Shown here: positions 1-8,787 of the stretch, piece by piece | Layout of the letters: the number at the start of each line of letters is the position of its first letter | How positions within the stretch are numbered: the first letter of the stretch is position 1 | From: Bacteroidota bacterium | GTDB lineage: Bacteria > Bacteroidota > Bacteroidia > Bacteroidales > PUMT01 | Length of the DNA: 13,680 bases | Direction of reading: 5' to 3' | NCBI GenBank assembly: GCA_003556985.1 | Contig: PWPZ01000093.1 | Location: forward strand, 1 to 13,680 | The notes under the pieces: model-generated | Databases searched by the model: none | The model's input: only the letters and a program-made list of their open reading frames with translations | What the model was told of the DNA's origin: nothing | Program-made: the position numbers and the translations under genes

Positions 1-1
1 A

Positions 2-3000
2 GAACGGAACCTGATTGACAATATATGTAACCTGCTGGTAGGATACATAAACAGTTATAAAGCCCGGACCATTCTTTTCCGGACCAGGAAAAAAGAAAGC
101 CTGCAAAAACAACATGCCGAGAGCCGGGCTAAAACACTCAGCAGCCGTCAGTTGCTGCAAAAATTTCTTAACAGGCATAATGCCGAAAGGGATCTTTTTC
201 ACGACCTTATGCCCTTTAAGGTAAAGGAAATCCTTCTGGTGGCCACTCTTTACGATGCATACACCATAGAAAAAGAGGGCCGGTTTTCCGACCACATGCT
301 CGGACAGAACCATCTCAGCCTCACCTCGCTTCCACGGGTCACAGGGGTGTCCAAGCTTGAAGAAGCTGTTGATGAGCTGCAGAACAAGCATTTTGATATG
401 GTTATAGTCATGATGGGGGTTGACAAGAAGGCACCCGAGCTACTAAGCCGGAGGCTCAAGGAGGAGTATCCCTATATACCCGTATTCTTTCTCCTGAATG
501 ATAACCGTGATGTGGAGATATTTGAGGAGGGGACGAAAAGGTATGATTTTGTTGACCGTATCTTTGTATGGTCAGGCGAGTCAAAAATGTTTTTTTCAAT
601 GATAAAGATCCTGGAGGATCATGTCAATGTTGAAAATGATACCGTACTGGGATTTACCAAGGTAATACTGCTGGTTGAAGATTCTCCCAGGTATTATTCC
701 CGGTATCTGCCGATGCTATATTCAATCGTACTGGAGCAAACCCGGCACCTTATTGAGGATGTAAGTACCGACGAACTTTACCGGGAACTGAAACTCAGGG
801 GGCGCCCTAAAATTTTGCTTGCATCAACCTATGAGGAAGCAATGGATATTTATAACCGTTACCGGGATTATATTCTTTGCGTCATTTCCGATGTGAAATT
901 CCCGCGTGACGGGAAAACCGATCCTGCAGCGGGGATCGAACTTATCAGGCACATAAAAAGCCAGGCGAGGAATATGCCCGTCCTGTTGCAGTCGGCCGAT
1001 ACCGAAAATCAGAAAGTCGCCCATGAGCTGCGGGCCAGTTTTGTAAACAAGAATTCGGAAACCCTTTTGCAGGACCTGAAAAGTTTCATAACCTATTTCC
1101 TGGGATTCGGTCATTTTGTTTACAGGGATCAGGAAGGCCACCAGATAGCCGTTGCCAAGTCAATGGGGGAATTTGAATCTTATCTCAGGACGGTGCCTGA
1201 AGAATCTCTTGTATATCATGCTGCTAAAAACCATTTTTCCCTCTGGCTGATGGCCCGGGGAGAAGTGAAAATAGCAAGGATAATCAATCCGATGAAATTG
1301 GCTGATTTTGAAAGTCCCGGAGAAATGAGGGATTTTCTTTTGAACATTATTTCTACCCACCGTAACGAACAGGACAGGGGCAAAATCGTCAATTTTGAGA
1401 AATCGGCTGTTCTTGAAGAATCAAATATAGTTTCCTTTGCTGCCGGATCTCTTGGCGGAAAGGGGCGGGGACTGGCTTTTGTGAATTCTCTTATCTATAA
1501 TTTCAGATTCTCCGACCTAATAAGTGAAATAAATATACGAACTCCCGTTACCGGTGTAATAGGGACCGAGGAATTCGATATTTTTCTTGAAATAAACAAA
1601 TTAAAAGAAAAGATATACAGGGAAGAAAACTATGACAAGATAAAGAAGATGTTTCTTGACGGTAACCTGAGCTATAATCTTGAAAAAAAGCTTAAGATAT
1701 ATCTTAAGCTTGTAAAACGCCCCATCGCCATACGTTCTTCCAGTTTGTTCGAAGATTCACTGATACAGCCTTTTTCCGGGATTTTTGAAACATACCTTTT
1801 GCCAAACAATCACCCCACCTTTGATATCAGGCTTCAGCAGGCCATGGATGCCATAAAGCTGGTATTTGCCTCCCTCTTCTCCGACAGTGCCAAAACCTAT
1901 TTTGAATCCATCAACTATAGTATTGAAGAAGAAAAGATGGCAATTGTAATACAGGAAGTTGTTGGCCACCAGTATGACAACTACTTCTATCCGCATATCA
2001 GCGGCACGGCGCAATCGCACAACTATTACCCTGTAGCCCACATGAAACCGGAGGAGGGTTTTGCGGTGGCCGCAGTCGGACTGGGACGGTATGTAGTGGA
2101 GGGAGAGCAGGCCTACCGGTTTTCACCCGCTTATCCTTCACTGGAAATTACTTCCCCAAGAGACCTTTATAAGTACTCCCAGGTAGAGTTTTTTGCCGTC
2201 AACCTGGCAAAACCTGACATAGATCTTAGTGAAGGCGAAGAATCGGGCCTGATAAGGCTCAGTATTTCCGAGGCGGAAAAACACGGCAATCTTAAGCACT
2301 GCGTATCTGTTTATAATATGGAAAGCGACACCCTGACTGCCGGAACAGACAAACCGGGGCCGCGTGTAGTTAATTTTGCCAATATCCTGAAATACGACTA
2401 TTTACCGCTTGCCCGAACAATTTCCACCGTGCTGGATGTAGTAGGGGAAGCTCTGGGCGGACCCGTAGAGATTGAGTTTGCCGTAGATTTGACAAGGGAA
2501 GTAAATGACCTGCCATCATTCTATCTTTTACAAATAAAGCCCCTGTTTGGAAATGAAGGTGATTTTAACATCGATGAAGATCGGATAAAAAAAGATGATA
2601 TCCTGATACGCTCGGTAAAAAGCATGGGTAACGGAGTGATCGGTGCAGTAAATGATGTAATATTTGTCAGGCCGGAAAATTTTGACAAGATGAAGACCAG
2701 GGAAATAGCCGGTGAAATAGAGAAGCTTAATGCTCAGCTTATAATGCAGAAAAGGAAATATATTCTTATCGGTCCCGGAAGATGGGGCACCCGCGATCGG
2801 TTTATCGGAATACCTGTGTCATGGCCCCAGATATCACATGCTGCGGTGATAGTTGAAATGAGCATGGAAGGTTTTCCGCTCGATGCTTCGCTGGGATCCC
2901 ATTTTTTTCATAATCTTACATCCATGAATGTAGGCTATCTCTCAGTTAACCATAACAACCCCGAAGATTTTATAAGGATGGAAAAGCTGAATCACGGGGA

Positions 3001-3103
3001 GGTTGTTGAAGAAACCGATTATGTCAGGCATGTCAGGTTTGACAGTTCGCTACAGGTGCTGATGGACGGGAAAAAAGGGATGGCCCTGATATTGAAACCA
3101 TAA
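2..3103 (+). CDS. Receiver-like / PPDK_N (ATP-grasp) multidomain protein, copy 1, 5'-partial
   Basis: The frame is open from position 2 with no stop and no in-frame ATG or GTG before a TTG at 152, so the gene very likely starts outside the window (1033 codons visible). Numbering from position 2: residues 1-50 are helical and charged and look like the tail of a GAF/PAS-type sensory domain (inference). About 75-215 is a receiver-like fold without the phospho-acceptor Asp. About 220-365 is a second receiver with an acidic pair (D227), acceptor D297 (ISDVKFP), S331 and K350. After a linker, about 480-850 is the nucleotide-binding domain of PEP synthase/PPDK: GGKG with K487, AIRSSS with R578, EIEFAVD (E823, E825) and QIKP (Q844). 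The last 190 residues carry GPGRWG (924). No swivelling-domain His motif or PEP barrel is visible, so PEP synthase activity is doubtful. Possible roles are a signalling-coupled ATP-dependent phosphotransferase or a nucleotide sensor. The next gene is its paralogue, 19 bp downstream. Confidence 0.85.
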   Translation, partial: ERNLIDNICNLLVGYINSYKARTILFRTRKKESLQKQHAESRAKTLSSRQLLQKFLNRHNAERDLFHDLMPFKVKEILLVATLYDAYTIEKEGRFSDHMLGQNHLSLTSLPRVTGVSKLEEAVDELQNKHFDMVIVMMGVDKKAPELLSRRLKEEYPYIPVFFLLNDNRDVEIFEEGTKRYDFVDRIFVWSGESKMFFSMIKILEDHVNVENDTVLGFTKVILLVEDSPRYYSRYLPMLYSIVLEQTRHLIEDVSTDELYRELKLRGRPKILLASTYEEAMDIYNRYRDYILCVISDVKFPRDGKTDPAAGIELIRHIKSQARNMPVLLQSADTENQKVAHELRASFVNKNSETLLQDLKSFITYFLGFGHFVYRDQEGHQIAVAKSMGEFESYLRTVPEESLVYHAAKNHFSLWLMARGEVKIARIINPMKLADFESPGEMRDFLLNIISTHRNEQDRGKIVNFEKSAVLEESNIVSFAAGSLGGKGRGLAFVNSLIYNFRFSDLISEINIRTPVTGVIGTEEFDIFLEINKLKEKIYREENYDKIKKMFLDGNLSYNLEKKLKIYLKLVKRPIAIRSSSLFEDSLIQPFSGIFETYLLPNNHPTFDIRLQQAMDAIKLVFASLFSDSAKTYFESINYSIEEEKMAIVIQEVVGHQYDNYFYPHISGTAQSHNYYPVAHMKPEEGFAVAAVGLGRYVVEGEQAYRFSPAYPSLEITSPRDLYKYSQVEFFAVNLAKPDIDLSEGEESGLIRLSISEAEKHGNLKHCVSVYNMESDTLTAGTDKPGPRVVNFANILKYDYLPLARTISTVLDVVGEALGGPVEIEFAVDLTREVNDLPSFYLLQIKPLFGNEGDFNIDEDRIKKDDILIRSVKSMGNGVIGAVNDVIFVRPENFDKMKTREIAGEIEKLNAQLIMQKRKYILIGPGRWGTRDRFIGIPVSWPQISHAAVIVEMSMEGFPLDASLGSHFFHNLTSMNVGYLSVNHNNPEDFIRMEKLNHGEVVEETDYVRHVRFDSSLQVLMDGKKGMALILKP

Positions 3104-3122
3104 TAAACCACAAGTACAGGAC

Positions 3123-6100
3123 ATGGATGAACAAGGATATAAAAAAGTTATTGATCCGGAAAGATACAGGTTCCAGGATACCTCCTTTAATATTTTAATG
3201 CAAAAGCGCATTCATAATATTTTGCTGATATGCAGTAACTATGACGCTTTTATGCTGGAAGAGGACGGAAGGATAGATGAACAGATATTTAATGAGTATG
3301 TATCGCTGAATCTGAGCTCCCCTCCGTTATTCCTGACTGCAAAGGATGGAAAGGAAGCCTTTGAGGTACTTCAATCCGAAAAAGTTGATCTCATTATAAC
3401 GATGTTCAGCCTCGGTGGTGAATCAGATATTTTTTCCCTTGCGGGGGAAATCAAAGGAGTTTATCCTTCTATCCCTATAGTGGTGCTGACCTACTTTTCC
3501 AGGGAGGTATCACTTAAACTGGCCCACGAAGACCTTTCTTCGGTCGATTATGTATTTTCCTGGCTCGGTAACGCCGATATTCTCCTTGCCATAATAAAGC
3601 TTCTTGAAGATAAGATGAATGTAGAGCACGATGTAGAGGTCGGGGGTGTACAGACCATTCTGCTGGTGGAAAACTCAATAAGGTATACATCAAGCTATCT
3701 GCCAAACCTCTATAAGATAATTCTCAAACAGTCGCGCGATTTCGCCCGCGAGGCCCTGAATGCGCATCAGAGGAATCTGAGAATGAGGGGGCGGCCGAAG
3801 ATACTCCTGGCAACCAATTATGAGGATGCATTTGCCATTTATGAAAAATACAAGCATAATATGCTTGGCATAATATCTGACATTTCATATAACAGGAAAG
3901 GAGAAAAAGATTCCCGGGCGGGAATACGCCTTTGTACGAAAGTGAAGAAAGACGATCCCCATATGCCTGTTCTTCTTCAGTCAAGCAACAATAAATTTGC
4001 CAGACAGGCTGCAGAGCTGAAGGCAGGATTTATCCATAAATATTCCAAAACACTCTCTATTGAACTCAGGAATTTTGTTATCCGGCAATTTTCTTTCGGT
4101 GAGTTTATATTCCGTGACCCTGAAACTCAAAAGGAAATTTGCAGGGCTGCCCATCTCCAGGCTTTGCAGCAGGCCATACTGGAAGTACCCGGGAATGTGC
4201 TGGAATACCATTCAAGCCAGAACCACTTTTCGAGATGGCTTAATGCAAGGGCGCTATTTCCCATTGCCCAGATGTTCAGATACCTCCGGGTTGAAGATTT
4301 CAATAATATAGAGGAGGTAAGGAAGTATATTTTCGCAGCAATCTCCGGTTTTCGTTCCAGCAAGGGGCGTGGTGTTATTGCCCAGTTTGACAGGGATAGC
4401 TACGACAAATACCTTATGTTTTCACGAATAGGAGATTCATCTATAGGCGGCAAAGCCCGGGGGCTTGCTTTCATAAATTCCATACTGAAGAGGAACCGGA
4501 TATATAACAAATTTCCGGGTGTACTGGTTACTATTCCCCGGACCGTAGTGCTGAGCACCGATATTTTCGATGAGTTCATGGAGTCAAACGAACTATATAA
4601 AATCGGGCTTTCTGATGCAACCGATGAGGAAATACTTCAAAGATTCCTGCTGGCCAGCCTGCCTGCACGGCTGCACCAGGACCTTTATACATTTATTTCG
4701 GTTGTGCGTAACCCGATTGCCATCCGATCTTCGAGCAAGCTGGAAGACAGCCAATATCAGCCATTTGCCGGGATATATTCCACCTATATGATTCCCAGGG
4801 TTGATGACACTGCAAAAATGATCAAAATGCTGACCGATGCAATTAAATCGGTGTATTCATCTGTTTATTATAAAAGCAGTAAAGCCTATATGACAGCCAC
4901 CTCAAATTTGATCGATGAAGAAAAAATGGGTATCATATTGCAGGAAGTTTGCGGAACAGCAAGCAATGGGAAATTTTACCCCACAATTTCCGGGGTGGCA
5001 AGATCAATTAATTTTTATCCCATAGCACCCGAAAAACCTGAAGACGGCATTGCAAATATAGCTTTCGGGCTTGGAAAGCTTGTTGTTGACGGAGGGATAT
5101 CGCTTCGCTTCTCTCCCGGATATCCTAAAAAAATCCTGCAACTTTCTTCTCCCGACCAGACCCTGCGGGAATCACAGAAAAAATTTTATGCACTGGATCT
5201 TAATGTTGACAGTTTTGTTCCCTCGACCGATGATGGTATAAACATTCTCAAGCTCAACATCCGTGAGGCTGCAAAGGAACCCTCCTTCAGACATGTGGGC
5301 TCTACCTATGACTATGAATATAATATGATACGCGATGGCATTGACCATTCCGGCAAGAAAGTGGTGACTTTTTCCAATATCCTTTCTCATAATGTTTTTC
5401 CCCTTGCCGAGATATTGCAGGTTTTGCTGAAAACAGGGCATGACGAGATGAATAATCCGATTGAGATTGAATTTGCAGTTGATCTTGATACTCCGAAGGG
5501 ACAACCTGATATATTTTATTTCCTTCAGATCCGGCCAATAGTCCACGGTGAACAAAAGGTGGATGTTGATTTTGAAGCGGTAAAGAGGGAGGAGGCGATA
5601 GCATATTCCGAATCTGCCCTGGGCTACGGAACTATTACCAGTATCAATGACTTTGTTTACATCAAGCCTGAGGAGTTCTCCGCTTCCCATAATAAAGTGA
5701 TTGCAACTGAGATTGAAGAAATCAATGAAAGGTTTGTCAGGGAGGGGAAAAATTATGTGCTTACCGGACCCGGTCGGTGGGGATCGAGCGATCACTGGCT
5801 CGGCATACCGGTCAAATGGCCCCAGATTTCCATGGCCCGGGTGATAATTGAGTCAGGACTGAAAAATTATCATATTGATCCGAGCCAGGGCACCCACTTT
5901 TTTCAGAACCTTACTTCATTCAGAGTGGGATATTTTAATATAAATCCCCAGTTCAACGAGGGTTTTTTTGATGTAGAATATCTGAATTCCCAGCCTGCCT
6001 TTTATGAAACCAGGTATGTGAGGCATGTACGTTTTGAATGTCCATTCAAGATTCAGATTGACGGACGCCATAATAAAGGCGTGATATTCAAGCCCGAATC

Positions 6101-6146
6101 ACCGAAACAGGCAGCTGGAACACCTTTGGATAATGCCGGAAACTGA
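3123..6146 (+). CDS. Receiver-like / PPDK_N (ATP-grasp) multidomain protein, copy 2
   Basis: This 1007-residue protein is a paralogue of the gene before it, with the same domain order and no recognisable signal peptide. Residues 30-165 form a degenerate receiver (no acceptor Asp). About 175-330 is a second receiver with acceptor D253 (ISDISY), S287 and K306, but the usual acidic pair reads LLVEN (N184), so Mg binding may be weakened. The PPDK N-terminal ATP-grasp domain runs about 435-810: GGKA with K444, AIRSSS with R535, EIEFAVD (E781, E783) and QIRP (Q802). GPGRWG begins at 882 in the shared C-terminal domain. The ATG at 3123 lies 19 bp after the stop of copy 1 and leaves only about 27 residues before the first fold, so this copy lacks the sensory extension suspected in copy 1. 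Co-transcription is likely. As in copy 1, the catalytic His and PEP domains of PEP synthase are absent, so the biochemical role is unknown. The tail after 990 is low-complexity. Confidence 0.88.
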   Translation: MDEQGYKKVIDPERYRFQDTSFNILMQKRIHNILLICSNYDAFMLEEDGRIDEQIFNEYVSLNLSSPPLFLTAKDGKEAFEVLQSEKVDLIITMFSLGGESDIFSLAGEIKGVYPSIPIVVLTYFSREVSLKLAHEDLSSVDYVFSWLGNADILLAIIKLLEDKMNVEHDVEVGGVQTILLVENSIRYTSSYLPNLYKIILKQSRDFAREALNAHQRNLRMRGRPKILLATNYEDAFAIYEKYKHNMLGIISDISYNRKGEKDSRAGIRLCTKVKKDDPHMPVLLQSSNNKFARQAAELKAGFIHKYSKTLSIELRNFVIRQFSFGEFIFRDPETQKEICRAAHLQALQQAILEVPGNVLEYHSSQNHFSRWLNARALFPIAQMFRYLRVEDFNNIEEVRKYIFAAISGFRSSKGRGVIAQFDRDSYDKYLMFSRIGDSSIGGKARGLAFINSILKRNRIYNKFPGVLVTIPRTVVLSTDIFDEFMESNELYKIGLSDATDEEILQRFLLASLPARLHQDLYTFISVVRNPIAIRSSSKLEDSQYQPFAGIYSTYMIPRVDDTAKMIKMLTDAIKSVYSSVYYKSSKAYMTATSNLIDEEKMGIILQEVCGTASNGKFYPTISGVARSINFYPIAPEKPEDGIANIAFGLGKLVVDGGISLRFSPGYPKKILQLSSPDQTLRESQKKFYALDLNVDSFVPSTDDGINILKLNIREAAKEPSFRHVGSTYDYEYNMIRDGIDHSGKKVVTFSNILSHNVFPLAEILQVLLKTGHDEMNNPIEIEFAVDLDTPKGQPDIFYFLQIRPIVHGEQKVDVDFEAVKREEAIAYSESALGYGTITSINDFVYIKPEEFSASHNKVIATEIEEINERFVREGKNYVLTGPGRWGSSDHWLGIPVKWPQISMARVIIESGLKNYHIDPSQGTHFFQNLTSFRVGYFNINPQFNEGFFDVEYLNSQPAFYETRYVRHVRFECPFKIQIDGRHNKGVIFKPESPKQAAGTPLDNAGN

Positions 6147-6214
6147 GCTGAGCCCTGCTGACGATGATCTGCGGAATCTGTTTGCTGCCGTTACCCCTGC
6201 AATCAGTATCCTGA

Positions 6215-6237
6215 CCGGGAAAACCCGGCTCTCCGGG
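6215..6237. terminator. GC-rich alternative hairpins between converging genes
   Basis: CCGGG-AAAA-CCCGG (6215-6228) can pair as a 5-bp stem. The CCCGG arm can pair instead with CCGGG at 6233-6237 across a CTCT loop. The two hairpins exclude each other. They sit in the 91-bp gap between the stop of the second PPDK_N gene and the stop of the HMG-CoA reductase gene, where a two-way terminator is expected. There is no T-run on either side, so intrinsic termination is only a possibility. Confidence 0.3.
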
Positions 6238-7455
6238 TCATCCCGCCGGGGGGCGGAACGGGGTGTTACCGGAGGTCATCCGGTTATTTGTTGAGGGACG
6301 GTTTCTGCCATACTTTTCATGGGCTGAAACAAAATCACCCGCTACCAGGGAAGCTGCAAGGGAAATTTCTCCTGCGAGAAGCGTGGCGGTAATTATTTCA
6401 GCGAATTTTTTCGCTTTACCTGCTCCATAGCAGCCGAGTATTTCCAGGCATTCTTTCTGGGTCGGCAGGGAAACACCCCCTCCTACAGTACCAATTATAA
6501 GGGAAGGCATATTTAATGATACATAAAGATCTTTTTCGAGTACTTCGGTATATATATAGCCTACACAGGACTCACTCAGATTGGCCAGATCCTGCCCGCA
6601 TGCAAGAAAAATTGCCGCCAGGCCGTTGGCAACGTGTCCGTTGGAGCCAAGTACACCTGCCAGCTGACCACCGGTAACCTGTTCCCTGTAGGCAAGGTCT
6701 ATTTCCATGGCGGTAGTATGAAAGAACCTGGAAATGATCTTTTCCTTTAAAAGTATTTCTGCGGTTACCGATTTTCCCCTTCCCAGAATAGTGTTTATTG
6801 CCGAAGGCTTTTTGTCAACAGCCATATTGCTCTCGATTACGCAGCGCTCAACCGGAAAACTGGTTTCAATAAATTTGCAAATTTCCTGGGTAGCCTTTGT
6901 CACCATGTTCATTCCCATTGCATCGCCGGTGAGGTAATTCAGCCTTAAATACACAATTCTGCCCTGGATGAAAGAATGGTAGCTTTCAAGTTTGCCATGG
7001 TTTGTTGTTGACCCTGCTATGTCTTTCATAGTTTCGAAATTGCGGGCAAACCAGTCGGTAAATTCGGCGGCCTTGAAAACATTCTCAAGAACAAATAAAG
7101 GCGCTCGCTGGATCCTGTCCCTGTATAAAACCACATTGGCTCCGCCGGATAAAGTTATTGCCCTTGCCCCGCGGTTATAAGAGGACACAAGGGCTCCTTC
7201 GGTAGTAGACAGGGGTACAAAATGGTCGCCCTGTGCATTATCTCCGTTAACTCTCAGTGGTCCAATAATACCTGCCGGCACCTGGGTGAAACCAATCATA
7301 TTTTCAATATTTCCTTTTGCCAGGGAAGGATCTACATCTGAACTCTCCAGATACTTCACGGGCTGGCCGTTTAATCCGGATAGCCCTTCTAAACGTTCTT
7401 TGATAGCCTCGCGAGAATAATCATTTTTTCTGTTTTTGGGTAATCTTTCAGCCAT
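6238..7455 (-). CDS. Hydroxymethylglutaryl-CoA reductase, class I-like
   Basis: This cytosolic enzyme reduces HMG-CoA to mevalonate with NAD(P)H, the committed step of the mevalonate isoprenoid pathway. The 405-residue protein covers the catalytic domain without the membrane anchor seen in eukaryotes. The motifs run in family order: ENMIGFTQVPAGIIGPL (51-67), STTEG with catalytic E86, GDAMGMNM (about 177-184, the class I form), DKKPSAIN with D214 and K215/K216, GQDLAN with D289, GTVGGGVSLPTQ (about 322-333) and a C-terminal AHEKYGRN with H379. All four catalytic positions of class I enzymes can therefore be placed. The ATG at 7455 is followed by a typical short lead-in. No other mevalonate-pathway gene is in the window, and the neighbour on the same strand, fabD, is 327 bp upstream, so it is probably transcribed alone. 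The function is secure; cofactor preference cannot be read from the sequence. Confidence 0.95.
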   Translation of the reverse strand: MAERLPKNRKNDYSREAIKERLEGLSGLNGQPVKYLESSDVDPSLAKGNIENMIGFTQVPAGIIGPLRVNGDNAQGDHFVPLSTTEGALVSSYNRGARAITLSGGANVVLYRDRIQRAPLFVLENVFKAAEFTDWFARNFETMKDIAGSTTNHGKLESYHSFIQGRIVYLRLNYLTGDAMGMNMVTKATQEICKFIETSFPVERCVIESNMAVDKKPSAINTILGRGKSVTAEILLKEKIISRFFHTTAMEIDLAYREQVTGGQLAGVLGSNGHVANGLAAIFLACGQDLANLSESCVGYIYTEVLEKDLYVSLNMPSLIIGTVGGGVSLPTQKECLEILGCYGAGKAKKFAEIITATLLAGEISLAASLVAGDFVSAHEKYGRNRPSTNNRMTSGNTPFRPPAG

Positions 7456-7782
7456 AATATTGATTTAAGTGTCTGATAAGGACTTGCTCCCGGTAATTCA
7501 GAGTATTTACAAGGTTGTTTTCCGAACTGGCTGCTCCAGCTGACTAATCTGGGTAGACTAAGATAATTAAAATTTCTAATATCCCATCGGTATATGATAA
7601 ATACAGACTGGAAATTGAGTCTGCATAAATCATATTCCAGCGGTTTAGCTCGTATATGGCAGGTCAGATCGGGCCGGTTATCATATTCCATATATGTTAA
7701 CTATCCTGCCAGGGGCCAATTCGATTTAATCGGGTGATCAGCGGCGGTCACCGATTGGATATAATTGTAAATCAGACCGGGG
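7456..7782. other. Gene-less stretch between HMG-CoA reductase and fabD
   Basis: No convincing coding sequence or RNA gene is seen here. The only sizeable open frame (minus strand, 7389-7691) mostly lies here and then runs out of frame into the reductase gene; it resembles no protein I know. The stretch should contain the reductase promoter, but no TAnnTTTG box was found on the minus strand. An 11-bp direct repeat, ATCATATTCCA, occurs at 7629-7639 and 7680-7690. A hairpin lies at 7728-7756. Confidence 0.6.
7728..7756 (-). terminator. Hairpin downstream of fabD
   Basis: AATCGGGTGA (7728-7737) pairs with TCACCGATT (7748-7756) with one bulged G and a 10-nt loop. On the minus strand it lies 26 nt beyond the fabD stop, where a terminator is expected. 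No T-run follows, so it could equally be an RNA 3'-end stabiliser or have no function. Confidence 0.35.
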
Positions 7783-8670
7783 TTAAACCATATCGGCCGC
7801 ACCGGCAGTTTTGATATTTCTGTCGGCTTTCTTCACCAGTCCCTGTAAAACATTTCCGGGGCCTACCTCTATAAAGTTATCCGCCCCGTCGCTTATCATA
7901 TTCAGTACTGTCCGGGTCCATCTCACAGGGGCGGTAAGTTGCGCCACCAGATTTTCCTTAATGACGGCAGGATCTGTTACCGGACTTGCGGTAACATTCT
8001 GGTATACCGGACAAACGGGCCTGCTGAACGATGTTTTTTGTATGGCTTCGGCAAGTTCTATTTTGGCCGGTTCCATCAATGGCGAATGAAATGCGCCACC
8101 AACCATTAATTTAAGGGCACGTTTGGCACCAAGCTCTTTAAGCTTTTCGGTGGCCATGTCTATTCCTTTTTCAGTGCCTGATATAACTATTTGTCCGCTA
8201 CTGTTATAGTTTGCAGGCACAACTGTTTCCTCCAGTTCTGCACAAACTTTTTCCACCACCTCGTCTTCCAGCCCTATAATAGCTGCCATGGTAGAAGGTT
8301 CGGCCTCGCAGGCTTTTTGCATTGCCAGTGCCCTTGCCGATACCAGCCTCAGTCCGTCCTCAAATGACAGAGCTCCGGTGGCCACCAGGGCTGAAAATTC
8401 TCCCAGGGAATGGCCTGCTGCCATATCGGGTTTGAAAGACTCGCCAAGTACGCGTGCAAGCACGACCGAATGCAGAAAAACTGCGGGCTGGGTAACTTTT
8501 GTCTGCCTGATATCATCGGCTGTCCCCTCAAACATCAGTTTTGTAATTTCAAATCCAAGTATTTCATTGGCTTTTTCAAACAATTGCCCGGCCAGTGGAA
8601 ATTTTTCGTAAAGATCGCTGCCCATACCGGGGAACTGGGCGCCCTGGCCCGGAAATACATATGCCTTCAT
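7783..8670 (-). CDS. fabD: Malonyl-CoA:ACP S-malonyltransferase
   Basis: This enzyme moves the malonyl group from malonyl-CoA to acyl carrier protein, supplying the extender unit of type II fatty-acid synthesis in the cytosol. The 295-residue length is close to the usual 300-310. The family motifs are intact: FPGQGAQ near the N-terminus (6-12), Q61 in the QPAVFLHS strand, the nucleophile S88 in GHSLGEF, the carboxylate-binding Arg in SAR (about 113), and the catalytic His in GGAFHSPLM (H195). The C-terminal VGPGNVLQGLVKK is also typical. The ATG at 8670 follows an A/T-rich leader without Shine-Dalgarno site, as usual in Bacteroidota. No fabH, fabG, fabF or acpP flanks it, unlike the cluster seen in many bacteria. 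It is 117 bp downstream of folE on the same strand, so read-through from folE is possible but not shown. Confidence 0.96.
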   Translation of the reverse strand: MKAYVFPGQGAQFPGMGSDLYEKFPLAGQLFEKANEILGFEITKLMFEGTADDIRQTKVTQPAVFLHSVVLARVLGESFKPDMAAGHSLGEFSALVATGALSFEDGLRLVSARALAMQKACEAEPSTMAAIIGLEDEVVEKVCAELEETVVPANYNSSGQIVISGTEKGIDMATEKLKELGAKRALKLMVGGAFHSPLMEPAKIELAEAIQKTSFSRPVCPVYQNVTASPVTDPAVIKENLVAQLTAPVRWTRTVLNMISDGADNFIEVGPGNVLQGLVKKADRNIKTAGAADMV

Positions 8671-8787
8671 TTGTTTTGTTGGTTTAATGATTTGGATTAA
8701 TAATGATTTTATTTTTACTGTCGGGGCATGCTCCGGTCAGTTAGGTTTCATTGCCTGAAGAATGGCCACGTGGTTGACTTGTTTTGG

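Noticed and set aside
6133..6294. Short + strand frame (about 53 codons) starting inside the end of the second PPDK_N gene
   Set aside because: It overlaps the C-terminal codons of two solid genes and contains the GC-rich hairpins; nothing supports translation.
7389..7691. 100-codon minus-strand frame upstream of and overlapping the HMG-CoA reductase start
   Set aside because: Unfamiliar sequence that overlaps the well-supported reductase gene in another frame; more likely the leader region of that gene.
8722..8735. Near-palindrome CGGGGCATGCTCCG between folE and fabD as a terminator
   Set aside because: The stem is only five pairs with a G-U and no T-run follows on the minus strand.
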